Assembly: GCA_002340325.1 (NCBI GenBank)
Contig: DDLV01000162.1
Coordinates: forward strand, 1 to 40,574
Reading direction: 5' to 3'
Length of the DNA: 40,574 bases
From: Glaciecola sp. UBA2563
GTDB lineage: Bacteria > Pseudomonadota > Gammaproteobacteria > Enterobacterales > Alteromonadaceae
Within the stretch, counting starts at the first letter, position 1, and each line of letters starts with the position of its first letter. Made by a program: the position numbers and the translations under genes. Shown here piece after piece: positions 25,801 through 34,000 of this stretch. The notes under the pieces were generated by a model. That model ran no database searches and had not been told where the DNA came from. It saw only the letters and a list, made by a program, of their open reading frames with translations.

Positions 25801-26045
25801 TTGGCGTGCTTCCTATTATGTTTGAAACCAGCTTACAAGCTGCATTCGTGATCCCCATGGCAGTTGCACTTGGATTTGCAGTACTGTACGCAACGCTGGT
25901 AACACTTATCTTAATCCCTTGTTTATATTTAATATTTGATGATATTGCATTACCGGCACGTATTATGTGGCGCAAAATCAATAAGAAAACGCTAAATGAT
26001 GCTGTTCGTTTGAACGACGAAAGTCCGAATCATAATCATTTATAA
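22839..26045 (+). CDS. RND efflux permease, pump I
   Basis: Inner-membrane proton-driven efflux transporter of the HAE/AcrB type, 1068 aa, the usual 12-helix plus two periplasmic-loop size. The first helix follows the conserved FAQNPVAANLLM stretch. The fourth helix keeps both proton-relay aspartates (GIVVDDAIVIGES), while the tenth has VVNDSLVMTD where AcrB has a lysine (by eye). I use ATG 22839, with GAGGGG upstream, rather than a TTG five codons earlier that would overlap the adaptor stop. Substrate class unknown. Forms a two-gene operon with the adaptor; the 3' side is filled with hairpins (26071-26345). Confidence 0.93.
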   Translation: MKNTQLNENKDNFQDNNSDQMPAGIISWFAQNPVAANLLMIFIIIAGFMSYLAIQKQMFPNIEINYVNAHVSYPGASPKEIEENIVKKIEESIKDITEIEKSIGRSWRGGGRVTMEIDPDVHLPDVLNKIKARIDGIATFPASMEPVNVAQVEWDQEVIEMTLTADTDLQVLKPIAKQIEQELLQLNNVQIAEAQVPEDEIAIEVIPEMLRKYDLSINDITQSIRRYSANYSAGQIRSEAGTIAVRIENQYYVGNEFRQIPVKIGDNGAKVYLQDVAKIKDDFTEGDRYFKYNGENAIYLKVAATKSQNIIPVAESVRTYVEERNKTLPNGVDLNIMVDMTYYLNGRLNMMLSNLAQGAILVFLMLAIFLRFKLAFWVMVGLPVCFLGAIAMMSVFGISINIISLFAFIMVLGIVVDDAIVIGESAYTEIEKNGMSPRNVVIGAKKVALPATFGVLTTIAAFAPFMMSSGPQGDFFINIAGVVVLCLIFSLIESKLILPAHIAHTKFKPLPKDSWRHKFNDTFFGFVNGKYRRFIERCTSYRWPTLGVFIGMLILSGFFISSNLVRQVDEPKVPHDFPRITIEMSETVSDETVINAIKIIEDVVMQVEQEIIDEYGTGMIRDMMVWNRFDNSGTVMTPLVDEDARPFDTFELARRWREAMPNIPGMKSFSVQDDVAGGGMSEGEFGYLVFGSDIEQLNQAGRFLIEKLQQEKGLFDISSTIDPASKELQLKLKPVAFDLGLDLNILASQVGASFYGGEAQRILRDGEEVRVMVRYPKLTRERYADLKHTVIQTPSGAEVLLGDVAELVEVPGISYIRREGGYRSVYVWGAIDEEAVEPFEAINRIKDDILPEMTKAFPSVKTELGGKIQEQQSQQMEQLKFLIILLLAIYILLAIPLKSYAQPLIIMSVIPFSFTGAVFGHYIMGLDLSQFSNFGLIAAFGVVVNDSLVMTDFVNQRRKQGMSIKDAVIDAGCARFRAIILTSITTFVGVLPIMFETSLQAAFVIPMAVALGFAVLYATLVTLILIPCLYLIFDDIALPARIMWRKINKKTLNDAVRLNDESPNHNHL

Positions 26046-26070
26046 ATAGCGTTAACTATGAGAAGCGTCA

Positions 26071-26119
26071 TCGAAACGAACGTTTCGATCTCCTTGGAAC
26101 AAGCAGGCGCTTGTTCCAA
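26071..26119. repeat. Two perfect hairpins after RND permease I
   Basis: TCGAAACG / CGTTTCGA (26071-26088, 8-bp arms, 2-nt loop) is followed by TTGGAACAAGC / GCTTGTTCCAA (26094-26119, 11-bp arms, AGGC loop). Neither is followed by a T-run, so they are more likely 3'-end stabilisers or repeat parts than intrinsic terminators. Confidence 0.55.
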
Positions 26120-26146
26120 AACTATGGTGCTCAACGGTGGTTCTAA

Positions 26147-26345
26147 TTTTCGTGTAATGCTGTTCGTTTAAGTGAGGAAGCGTCAAAGCGGAGGCATGTT
26201 TGCATATAAAAGCGTGCGAGTGCATCCACTTCGTGTCGAGAACCCCACGAGCCCGAGCGAACACGGATGTCACCGAGCGTCTTTTATATGTGAACATGTC
26301 CGCAGCGAGCTTCCTCGCTTGTACGAACTGCATTACGTTTTCATG
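26147..26345. repeat. Large imperfect palindrome with GGATGT core (copy D)
   Basis: The arms 26147-26216 and 26277-26345 are imperfect inverted copies (for example AGTGAGGAAGC against GCTTCCTCGCTT, and CATATAAAAG against CTTTTATATG). The centre shares GCGTGCGAG, CCCGAGCGAACA-GGATGT and GAGCGTCTTTT with the copies at 1-60 and 29010-29174. Open frames of 119 aa (minus) and 77 aa (plus) across it are products of the symmetry. The whole gap between the RND gene and cheB (488 bp) holds this, the two hairpins before it and the cheB leader. Confidence 0.75.
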
Positions 26346-26533
26346 ATAATGACTTTTCTTTGTAGTTATACATTGTTTAGGCATGTAATCCACACAGAGA
26401 ATTAACATCACGGTTTTTTTAATTAGTTCTCAACTCTCGGCACATAACATGCTTCCTAACATGTTTAAAATGACGTTTTGTCGCCTCAGCTAAAGACTTA
26501 AGCGTATTTAAACGAAACCATCTGGTACTATAA

Positions 26534-27607
26534 ATGATAAAAGTATTGGTCGTGGACGATTCTGCACTAATGCGAAGACACCTACATGGTATACTCACTA
26601 AAGCAGGATTTGATGTTGAGACAGCGAGTAATGGAGAAGAATGTCTTGCTCGTGTTTCTCAATATGAACCCACTGTTATTACACTAGACATTAACATGCC
26701 TGTTATGGATGGTTTAACGTGCCTCAATTTGATTATGAGAAACCACCCCACCCCTGTCGTCATGTTATCTTCGTTGACAAAAAAAGGCGCAATAGCGAGC
26801 TTTGAAGCACTAAAGTTAGGTGCTGTGGACTACATTCCAAAACCAGGCGGCACCGTGTCATTTAACATGGCGGACTCAGCAAATGAACTCATCGCCAAGA
26901 TCAACAGTGCTGCACTAGCAAGGATTGGTCAAGCGCGAGGTCTCAAATCAAAACATCGTGTACGCATAGAGCGTGCAGAATCAGTAGATAGTCACCAACA
27001 ACCTAAAACCAACAGCAAAACTCGAAGTTCAGGAATAGAGCTGATACTCATTGGTGTATCAACCGGTGGCCCCAGCACTATTCAGGAAATAATTACGGCG
27101 TTACCAGACAATTTTTCGGTACCTATTATCATTGCCCAACACATGCCAGCCAGATTTACTGATGTATTCGCAGACAGGCTGAATGGGCTTACCCACTTAA
27201 GCGTTAGGGAAGTTAATCGTACTACTGAAATAAAGCCAGGCCACGTATACATCGCAAAGGGCGACGCCGATATTAAGGTGACAAAGCAAGGGAGTAAATT
27301 AGTTGCTAACTCGGTACCTGCCGACAAAAAGCACCTATGGCACCCTAGTGTAGATGCATTAGTGCTATCTGCAGTAGAAACTATCCACCCGAGTAAACTC
27401 TTATGCATTCAACTAACAGGTATGGGTAATGACGGTGCAACAGCAATGGCCGAAGCACATAAACGCGGGGCAAAAATCATTGCAGAATCAGAAGAAACTG
27501 CTGTTGTGTTTGGCATGCCAAGAGAGCTTATCGCGCTTGATGCAGTAGATATCATACTGCCATGTCACGATATCGCAAACGCAATAGCAAACATAACTTA
27601 TAAATAG
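26534..27607 (+). CDS. cheB: CheB-type protein-glutamate methylesterase/glutaminase
   Basis: Cytosolic enzyme that demethylates or deamidates chemoreceptors. The 357-aa protein has an N-terminal receiver domain with phospho-acceptor Asp52 (LDINMPVMDG), then a linker and the methylesterase domain with catalytic Ser176 (GVSTGGPS), His203 (AQHMPARF) and Asp300 (TGMGNDGA). Size and order match CheB (E. coli 349 aa). No cheR, cheA or cheW is beside it, so it stands apart from a chemotaxis operon. The chemoreceptor at 12706-14670 is 12 kb away. The leader shows no clear flagellar (sigma28) promoter. An orphan CheB may serve a non-motility array. Confidence 0.93.
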   Translation: MIKVLVVDDSALMRRHLHGILTKAGFDVETASNGEECLARVSQYEPTVITLDINMPVMDGLTCLNLIMRNHPTPVVMLSSLTKKGAIASFEALKLGAVDYIPKPGGTVSFNMADSANELIAKINSAALARIGQARGLKSKHRVRIERAESVDSHQQPKTNSKTRSSGIELILIGVSTGGPSTIQEIITALPDNFSVPIIIAQHMPARFTDVFADRLNGLTHLSVREVNRTTEIKPGHVYIAKGDADIKVTKQGSKLVANSVPADKKHLWHPSVDALVLSAVETIHPSKLLCIQLTGMGNDGATAMAEAHKRGAKIIAESEETAVVFGMPRELIALDAVDIILPCHDIANAIANITYK

Positions 27608-28041
27608 TAAATAGAAAAAACTCTATCTTGCGCGAGAGCAAGACCTTGTATTCAACAGTCGCTTCCAACCGAAAATTAATAACACTGTGCCAGTTTTGGA
27701 AACTACTCTAAACGCCTAAAATACATCCTAAATACTGACCTTTTTTTGACACTACAATCAAAAACCGCACAAATATACGAATAAAGTATTGGTTTTATCT
27801 TCAAGTTTAGGCAGTTCAATCCCCTACATGCTCCAATCCTATTAAAAAAAACCTTCGTAAAATCTTCTACTTGCAAATTACTGTCAAAAAATTGTCACTG
27901 AGGCATTGCATCTCAAACCGATTCATGAGACTAATACATAAAGTCTCCACGAAAAGAGTGTCGTATCAAACACCGCACAAGAGAGATATTCCAGTTGGAT
28001 ATTAAGACTTTTTTGAAGCAACAATAATAGGGATTTCTGAT
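27608..28041. other. 434-bp non-coding stretch before a small gene
   Basis: No gene was recognised. Near the end, two mutually exclusive pairings can be drawn: GAGACT with AGTCTC (27927-27947), or AAAGTCT (27940-27946) with AGACTTT (28005-28011). The latter is followed by TTT, so a leader-type attenuator for the downstream small gene is conceivable. Weak short stems only; this is a suggestion. Confidence 0.2.
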
Positions 28042-28224
28042 ATGACCAGAGATATAGTACTAGCGTTAACAGACAAGTTTGAAAAGAATCCATGCAGTGT
28101 TTTGGGTCAGCAGCTTCTCGACGCGATTATGTTAGTGAACTTCCACTCGCCAGGCTCGTTTAGACGCCAAACGATTCAAGATTTACAGCAAGCCATTCAG
28201 CTTTTGAAAAAAGCAGAGGCATAG
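28042..28224 (+). CDS. Small protein of 60 aa, unknown function
   Basis: A short reading frame with ATG preceded by AGGG about 9 nt upstream. The protein is predicted mostly helical, with an amphipathic C-terminal helix rich in Gln, Leu and Lys (about 42-60), and has no signal peptide or membrane segment. I do not recognise a family. It is separated from cheB by a long non-coding leader and from the TauE/SafE permease by about 50 bp, so it may be the first gene of that transcript. It could be spurious; the supporting points are the ribosome-binding site and natural composition. Confidence 0.5.
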   Translation: MTRDIVLALTDKFEKNPCSVLGQQLLDAIMLVNFHSPGSFRRQTIQDLQQAIQLLKKAEA

Positions 28225-28275
28225 ACAGTACTAGAGTATGTCTATTGGTTAATTCCCGAGGGTATTAACCACTGG

Positions 28276-28995
28276 GTGTTTGTCGGTCTTACTGTAACAG
28301 CACTCTTGACATCTTTTATTAGCGCTTCATTGGGCATAGGTGGCGGTCTTTTGCTTCTGGTAACGATGGCCAATGTCGTTCCAGCCTTTGCCCTGATACC
28401 TGTGCATGGAGCTGTTCAGCTCGGGTCAAATACCAACCGAATGGTTATGACGAGACGGCATATTCAATGGCCAATCGTCATTCTCTTTTTTTTTGGCGCT
28501 GTGTTAGCAACGCTCGTCGCAAGCTTTCTCATCATTCAACTACCTATTTCTGTCATTCAGATCTCAATCGGAACTTTCGTGTTGTTCCTAGCCTGGGGAA
28601 TAAAACCCAAAAAAAGAGAGTTAGGTAAACCTCTCAGATTCTTATCCGGGTTTGTCACGACCTTTTTAACTATGTTCGTCGGCGCGACTGGGCCGCTTGT
28701 TGCAGCACTTATTCACTCCGAACGATCTGATAAACATCAATTGATATCAACGTTTGCAACATGCATGTGTTGCCAACATGCCTTAAAACTTGTGTTGTTT
28801 ATCGCCATAGGATTCGCATTCGCTCCGTGGCTCGGCTTAATTTTATTTATGATCGTGGCTGGCGGCATTGGCACATGGCTTGGATTAAAGTGCTTAAACA
28901 AGATCCCGCCAAGAGTATTCGATCGCGCATTTAAGTTATTGATAACCGTGCTGGCATTACGGACGCTGTACTTGGGTATTTCTGCCTTTATGTAA
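28276..28995 (+). CDS. TauE/SafE-family sulfite/anion exporter
   Basis: Inner-membrane protein of 239 aa with about seven to eight hydrophobic helices. It contains the N-terminal glycine-rich motif SASLGIGGGLLLL after the first helix and a second repeat-like motif FVGATGPLVAAL (about 137-148), as expected for the TauE/SafE (formerly DUF81) duplication. Members move sulfite, sulfoacetate or other organic anions; the substrate here is unknown. The start is uncertain: GTG 28276 is the first usual start codon in frame, with GAGGG about 14 nt upstream, slightly far. The frame is open upstream to a TAG at 28222 but has no ATG, GTG or TTG there. Confidence 0.85.
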   Translation: MFVGLTVTALLTSFISASLGIGGGLLLLVTMANVVPAFALIPVHGAVQLGSNTNRMVMTRRHIQWPIVILFFFGAVLATLVASFLIIQLPISVIQISIGTFVLFLAWGIKPKKRELGKPLRFLSGFVTTFLTMFVGATGPLVAALIHSERSDKHQLISTFATCMCCQHALKLVLFIAIGFAFAPWLGLILFMIVAGGIGTWLGLKCLNKIPPRVFDRAFKLLITVLALRTLYLGISAFM

Positions 28996-29009
28996 GTTCA
29001 ATTTATGAG

Positions 29010-29174
29010 TTTTTTTAGGTCTTTTTAAAACCGCTATGTGCAATAGGTTATAGGCCAAAATAAAGACGCTCGAGCACATCCATGTGGCGCTTGGCAAAAA
29101 ACATCCTTGTTTTTTGACACTTTATTTTGGCCTATAACCCATCACAGCCGCTTTATTAAAACTGACTTAAAAAA
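29010..29174. repeat. Large imperfect palindrome with GGATGT core (copy C)
   Basis: The inner arms 29046-29065 and 29120-29139 are perfect over 20 bp; the outer arms continue imperfectly to about 29010 and 29174. Read on the minus strand, the centre has AACAAGGATGTT in a hairpin, the spacer GCCAAGCGCC, then ACATGGATGT and GAGCGTCTTT. This is the same order as in the copy at 1-60. It begins 15 bp after the TauE/SafE gene stop and fills the gap to the VOC gene. Confidence 0.75.
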
Positions 29175-29278
29175 TGACCACACTCTCGTCAATTCTTCAA
29201 AGCCACTTAGCAAATTGGTAAAACCATCGACATAAACTATGCTTAGTCTACACTCATGAAAAAATACGGGAGCGTGGT

Positions 29279-29653
29279 ATGGAACTAGGAGCCTTTTCAG
29301 TCAGTTTATCTGTCAAAGATATCAACAAATCAAAGTTGTTTTATGAAACACTTGGTTTCGAGGTGACGGGTGGTGATATAGAACAGAAGTGGTTAATTCT
29401 GCGAAGTGGCAAAAGTACAACACTAGGTTTGTTTGAAGGCATGTTCGACAAAAACATGCTGACATTTAACCCGGGTTGGGACAATGAAGCGCAAGAACTT
29501 GAAGAATTCACTGACGTGCGAAACATTCAACAAAAGCTTGCCGAACAGGGAATTTCGATCGATGCATCTTGTGATGCTAATTCTGAAGGCCCAGCGCACA
29601 TATCATTAAGGGATCCTGACGGTAACCCAATTCTGATTGATCAGCATAGATAA
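29279..29653 (+). CDS. VOC (glyoxalase/bleomycin-resistance) superfamily protein
   Basis: A 124-aa protein with one pair of beta-alpha-beta-beta-beta modules, typical of vicinal-oxygen-chelate enzymes. It opens with FSVSLSVKDINKSKLFYETLGF, written here as the first module around residues 6-27, and closes with SLRDPDGNPILIDQ, the family's usual end containing the metal-site region. The exact metal ligands are not obvious by eye. A substrate cannot be deduced: the superfamily includes glyoxalases, dioxygenases and binding proteins. GGGAG lies 6 nt before the ATG. It is flanked by palindrome C upstream and a hairpin downstream, so it is probably its own transcription unit. Confidence 0.85.
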   Translation: MELGAFSVSLSVKDINKSKLFYETLGFEVTGGDIEQKWLILRSGKSTTLGLFEGMFDKNMLTFNPGWDNEAQELEEFTDVRNIQQKLAEQGISIDASCDANSEGPAHISLRDPDGNPILIDQHR

Positions 29654-29667
29654 TTCATTACTAAACG

Positions 29668-29705
29668 TTACGATTCGCTTATTTAGTTTACGCGGTGAAT
29701 CGTAA
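29668..29705. terminator. Hairpin downstream of the VOC gene
   Basis: Perfect 9-bp arms TTACGATTC (29668-29676) and GAATCGTAA (29697-29705) with a 20-nt loop, 14 bp after the VOC stop. It lacks a proper T-run, so its role as a terminator is tentative. The rest of the 320-bp gap to the next gene is AT-rich and shows no gene; a TTGAC-N9-GTCAA inverted repeat lies at about 29793-29811. Confidence 0.35.
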
Positions 29706-29973
29706 ATACTATCAAATAGACGTGTGGAATAATCATGCGTCATTCCCACTCGCTTGCAAGCTCTCAGCACAAGACTTAGATTTTAAACGAATTTGACGAT
29801 CAATTGGTCAATTTAACTATCGGTTTAAACATTCTCGTTAATGCACGATCCATATGCAATTTATGTCTTTGATTTTAATTGCTTTTTATTATTGGCACAT
29901 TAGATGCTAAACCTCTTTGAGACATATAAATAAGCGTTCATATAACCTATTTTTAACCAGAAGTGAGACGGTC

Positions 29974-31044
29974 ATGCAACGGATGAATAATAAAAAGACT
30001 GCAATTCTACTTAGTTTACTATTGTCAATTCTCGCCTTAAGTGGATGTGGAGATGTTAGTGCAGAGAATGAATCATCGGAAGAAGAGAAAGAAGAAATTA
30101 CTATTCCAGTTGAAGCTAGCGCTTTAGCAATGGGTACTATTTCTTCAAGTTACGCGTCAACCGCAGTATTGGAAGCGAAAGAAGAAGCTTTTGTAGTAGC
30201 AAGAGCAAACGGCATAGTGCAACAAATTCTGGTTGAAGAAGGAGATTATGTTGAAAAAGGACAAATCCTTGCTCAACTTGAGACAGAACGCTACCGACTT
30301 AACTTGCTCAGAGCCGAAGCAAACTTAACAGGGATAGAAAAAGAATTAGAGAAAATCAGTAACGTTCATTCTCGAAACCTCGTCAGTGACGATACCTATG
30401 ACAAACTTGTTGCCCAACACGATTCTGCAAAAGCCGCTGTTGCACTCGCAAAACTGGATCTTTCTGAGACAACAATTACAGCACCCATCTCTGGATATAT
30501 TGCGGAACGAAACGCTAAAGTGGGCAATTTGACTGAATCCTTCCAGCGAGCTCGTATGTTTCACATTGTTCAGCAAAAAATTCTTTATGGCATTGTTCAC
30601 CTCCCCGAAAAAGAACTCCCAAACGTGCATAAGGGCCAGCTGGCCAGCCTTGAACTTCTCGCCGTTGGAGAAACCGCAGTCAATGCTTTTGTAGAGAGAA
30701 TTAGTCCTGTGATTGACCCTGAAACTGGCACATTCAAAGTAACACTTAGAGTGCCAAACGAAGAAAACACGCTAAAAGCCGGCATGTTTTCTCAAGTCAA
30801 ACTCAACTACGATACCCGCCAAAATGCATTACTCATGCCCAGAGAAGCCCTGCTCGATATAGATGACGAACTCAATGTATTTGTGATTGAAGACGGCATC
30901 GCCAGCAAAACTGCTGTCACTGTCGGATACAAAGAAAACGGTATGGTTGAGATCCTCTCTGGACTCGATTCTCAAGACGTTGTCGTAACGACTGGTCACC
31001 ATAATCTCAAAGATAAAGCGCCAATAAAAGTCATCAACGGCTAG
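29974..31044 (+). CDS. RND efflux membrane fusion lipoprotein, pump II
   Basis: Periplasmic adaptor, 356 aa, with a lipoprotein signal ending LALSGC (lipidated Cys25) and an acidic linker (EESSEEEKEEI). It then has the lipoyl half-motif VVARANGIVQQILVEEGDYV, a fairly short helical hairpin (about 90-130), the second half (APISGYIAERNAKVGNL), and beta-barrel and membrane-proximal domains ending in GHHNLKDKAPIKVING. I chose ATG 29974 over an in-frame TTG 57 nt upstream, because only the shorter form begins with a proper signal peptide. It heads an operon with two permeases (10 bp gap, then an overlap). The short hairpin fits adaptors of the MdtA/metal or lipid-type pumps, but the substrate is unknown. 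Confidence 0.92.
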   Translation: MQRMNNKKTAILLSLLLSILALSGCGDVSAENESSEEEKEEITIPVEASALAMGTISSSYASTAVLEAKEEAFVVARANGIVQQILVEEGDYVEKGQILAQLETERYRLNLLRAEANLTGIEKELEKISNVHSRNLVSDDTYDKLVAQHDSAKAAVALAKLDLSETTITAPISGYIAERNAKVGNLTESFQRARMFHIVQQKILYGIVHLPEKELPNVHKGQLASLELLAVGETAVNAFVERISPVIDPETGTFKVTLRVPNEENTLKAGMFSQVKLNYDTRQNALLMPREALLDIDDELNVFVIEDGIASKTAVTVGYKENGMVEILSGLDSQDVVVTTGHHNLKDKAPIKVING

Positions 31045-31054
31045 GGAAAGCATT

Positions 31055-34000
31055 ATGAGTATTGTCGATTTAGCGATTAAACGTCCAGTTACCATCGCAA
31101 TGTTCACTTTTGCCGTACTTTTGTTCGGTATGGTGTCGCTCTCGCGATTATCCGTCAACCTTTTACCCGAGTTAAGCTACCCTTCTTTAACCATTCGCAC
31201 AGACTACACCGGCGCTGCACCGGGCGAAGTAGAGCAATTAATTAGTAAACCTATCGAAGAAGCAATCGGGGTGGTTAAAGGTGTCAGGCGGGTCGAATCA
31301 ATCTCCAAGGCAGGCCAATCTGATGTCATATTAGAGTTTGACTGGGGTACTGATATGGATTTCGCCAGTTTAGAAGTTAGGGAAAAGTTGGAAGTTTTGT
31401 GGCTTCCTCTGGACGTCGAGAAGCCTATACTTCTGCGATTTAATCCAAGCTTGGATCCGATTATTCGATTGGGGTTTGGAAGAGAAAATGATGCTGAACA
31501 AGACGATAGTTTATTGTTTGATACCAATCGTCTTAAGCGGCTTAGGACCTATGCAGATGAACAGATCAAACGACGACTAGAATCTGTTACAGGAGTGGCA
31601 TCTGTCAATATCGGTGGAGGCCTCGAAAACGAAATACAAGTGTTGGTCAATCAACAGCGCATAGGTCAACTCAATATACCGATGGAAGACATTGTCGAGC
31701 GACTGCGAGCTGAAAACATAAACGCATCTGGCGGCAGCGTTAAAGACGGTAATCAAGAGTATCTCGTTCGCACTCTAAATGAGTTTCGAACATTAGATCA
31801 AATGCGCGATATGTTTATTGTTAATCGCGATGGTAGAAATATTAAACTCGGCGACATTGCTGAGGTAAGAGATGCCTACAAAGAACGAACGTCGGTAACA
31901 CGTTTTAATAGCACAGAAGGTGTAGAAATTGCTATATACAAAGAAGGCGATGCAAATACAGTGCAAGTCGCTAAGAACGTATTGGCAAGATTGGAACGCA
32001 TTAAAGAAGAATTACCTGAAGAATACACAATTGATTTAGTTTACGACCAATCTACCTTTATAAGCCAAGCCATCAATGATGTAAGAAATGCCGGTATTAT
32101 TGGCGGTGTGCTAGCAATGATTGTGTTGTATTTGTTTTTGAGAAACATCTGGGCGACGCTGATAATTTCTATCTCAATTCCTGTGTCTATTATTGCCACA
32201 TTTAACATCATGTTAGGACAAGGAATAAGCCTTAACATTATGAGTTTAGGGGGTATTGCGCTGGCCATTGGTCTACTTGTGGACAACGCAATCGTCGTAC
32301 TGGAAAACATTGACCGCGTAAAAGCAAAAAGCAGTGATGTTTTACAGGCCGTCAGCAAAGGGACCAAAGAGGTTTCATCGGCAATTATTGCTTCAACGCT
32401 CACCACCGTCGCGGTTTTTTTTCCATTAATATTTGTCGAAGGTATAGCAGGTCAGCTATTTAAAGATCAGGCGCTTACTGTCACCTTTGCCCTTCTCGCT
32501 TCACTGGTTGTAGCTTTGACACTGATTCCAATGCTGGCCTCTCGAGAGGAACGAAAAGCGGGAGAGAATGACGAAGTGCTCGGCGATAGGTTTACGTTAA
32601 CTCTCTCATCATCAGATGGAAAAATCGGCAAATCATTTAATGCGTTGAGACGTGGGGTTAATTGGATTTTCAACGCTATTTCCACTTTGATTAGCTGGAT
32701 TTTTATCGGTGTAAGTTCGCTTGTTATTGGTATAGTAAAACTTGGTAGCGCTGGACTAGGGCTTGTATTCAAACCTATCGCCTGGTTGTTTAATAAGTGT
32801 TATACGCTCCTGTTCAAGCTCTATAACAATTGCCTGAACATTGTCATGAAGATGCGCGCTTTAACACTGTTGTTAATCGCTGGACTGAGCCTACTTGCAT
32901 TTACACTGATCCCAAGATTGGGCTTGGAACTGATCCCGTCTATGGCGCAGGGAGAGTTCTATGTCGAGGTGGAGCTTGCGACAGGAACGCAATTAGAAAG
33001 CACGGATACCGCCATTAGATCGCTGTCTGAATTCGCACAAACACTACCTCAAGTCGAACGTGTTTATTCCCTTGCTGGCACCGGTACACTGCTCAATGCA
33101 CCACCTGGTCAAGGAGGTGAGCACTGGGGTAAGCTCAACGTCGTCTTAAAACAACAATTTACGCATCAAATCGACGCGGTGATTGCAGAATTAAGAGAAC
33201 ACTTGTCGACCCAACCCGGTGTATCCGCAAAATTTGGCGAACCCGCTCTTTTCAGTTTTGCGACACCATTGGAAATTGAAATCGTAGGTTACAATCTGGA
33301 TGAGCTGTCTGATATTGGAAATCAAATGGTGAATCGATTACAACAAAACGATCGCTTTGCGGATATAAAATCAAATCTTCAGGAAGGTAACCCAGAACTG
33401 CGAATTTACTTCGACCATGCGCGACTTGCCCAGCTTGGCTTAGATGCTCCATCAGTTTCTAGGATAGTCGCAACAAAGGTGGGTGGAGAAGTAGCAAGTC
33501 GCTTTAGTGTAAATGATCGCAAAGTGGACATTATGGTCAGAAGCATGGATGAACAACGTGATTCCAGTACCGACATTGACCAACTCATTGTCAATCCAGG
33601 AGGAACCCCTGCAATACCGCTTGCTGCCGTCGCTGACATAGAAAGAGATATTGGACCCAGCCAGATTACTCGAATTGGACAACAGCGCGTTGTAGTAGTA
33701 TCGGCTAATTTAGCATACGGTAGTCTTGGGGACGCTGCGGATGAAGCAAAAGCCATCATTCAAGATTTCAATCTTCCAATTGGGATGGTCGCAAGAGTGA
33801 CAGGGCAAAATGAAGAAATGCAAAGTAGCTTTGAATCACTTTTGTTTGCATTGGCGCTAGCCGTTTTTATGGTGTATATCGTCATGGCTTCGCAGTTCGA
33901 ATCATTAGGTCATCCATTACTAATTTTATTTACAGTGCCTTTAGCCTTTGCCGGATCAATATATGGGTTGTTTATTACAGGTTCAAATGTATCAGTAATT

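Noticed and set aside
26052..26411. Open frames of 119 aa (minus) and 77 aa (plus) in the gap after RND permease I
   Set aside because: Both run through the large palindrome and hairpins; they exist because of the symmetry, lack ribosome-binding sites and resemble no protein.
26460..26533. Flagellar sigma28 promoter before cheB
   Set aside because: A CTAAAG is present, but no GCCGATAA-like -10 lies at the right distance.
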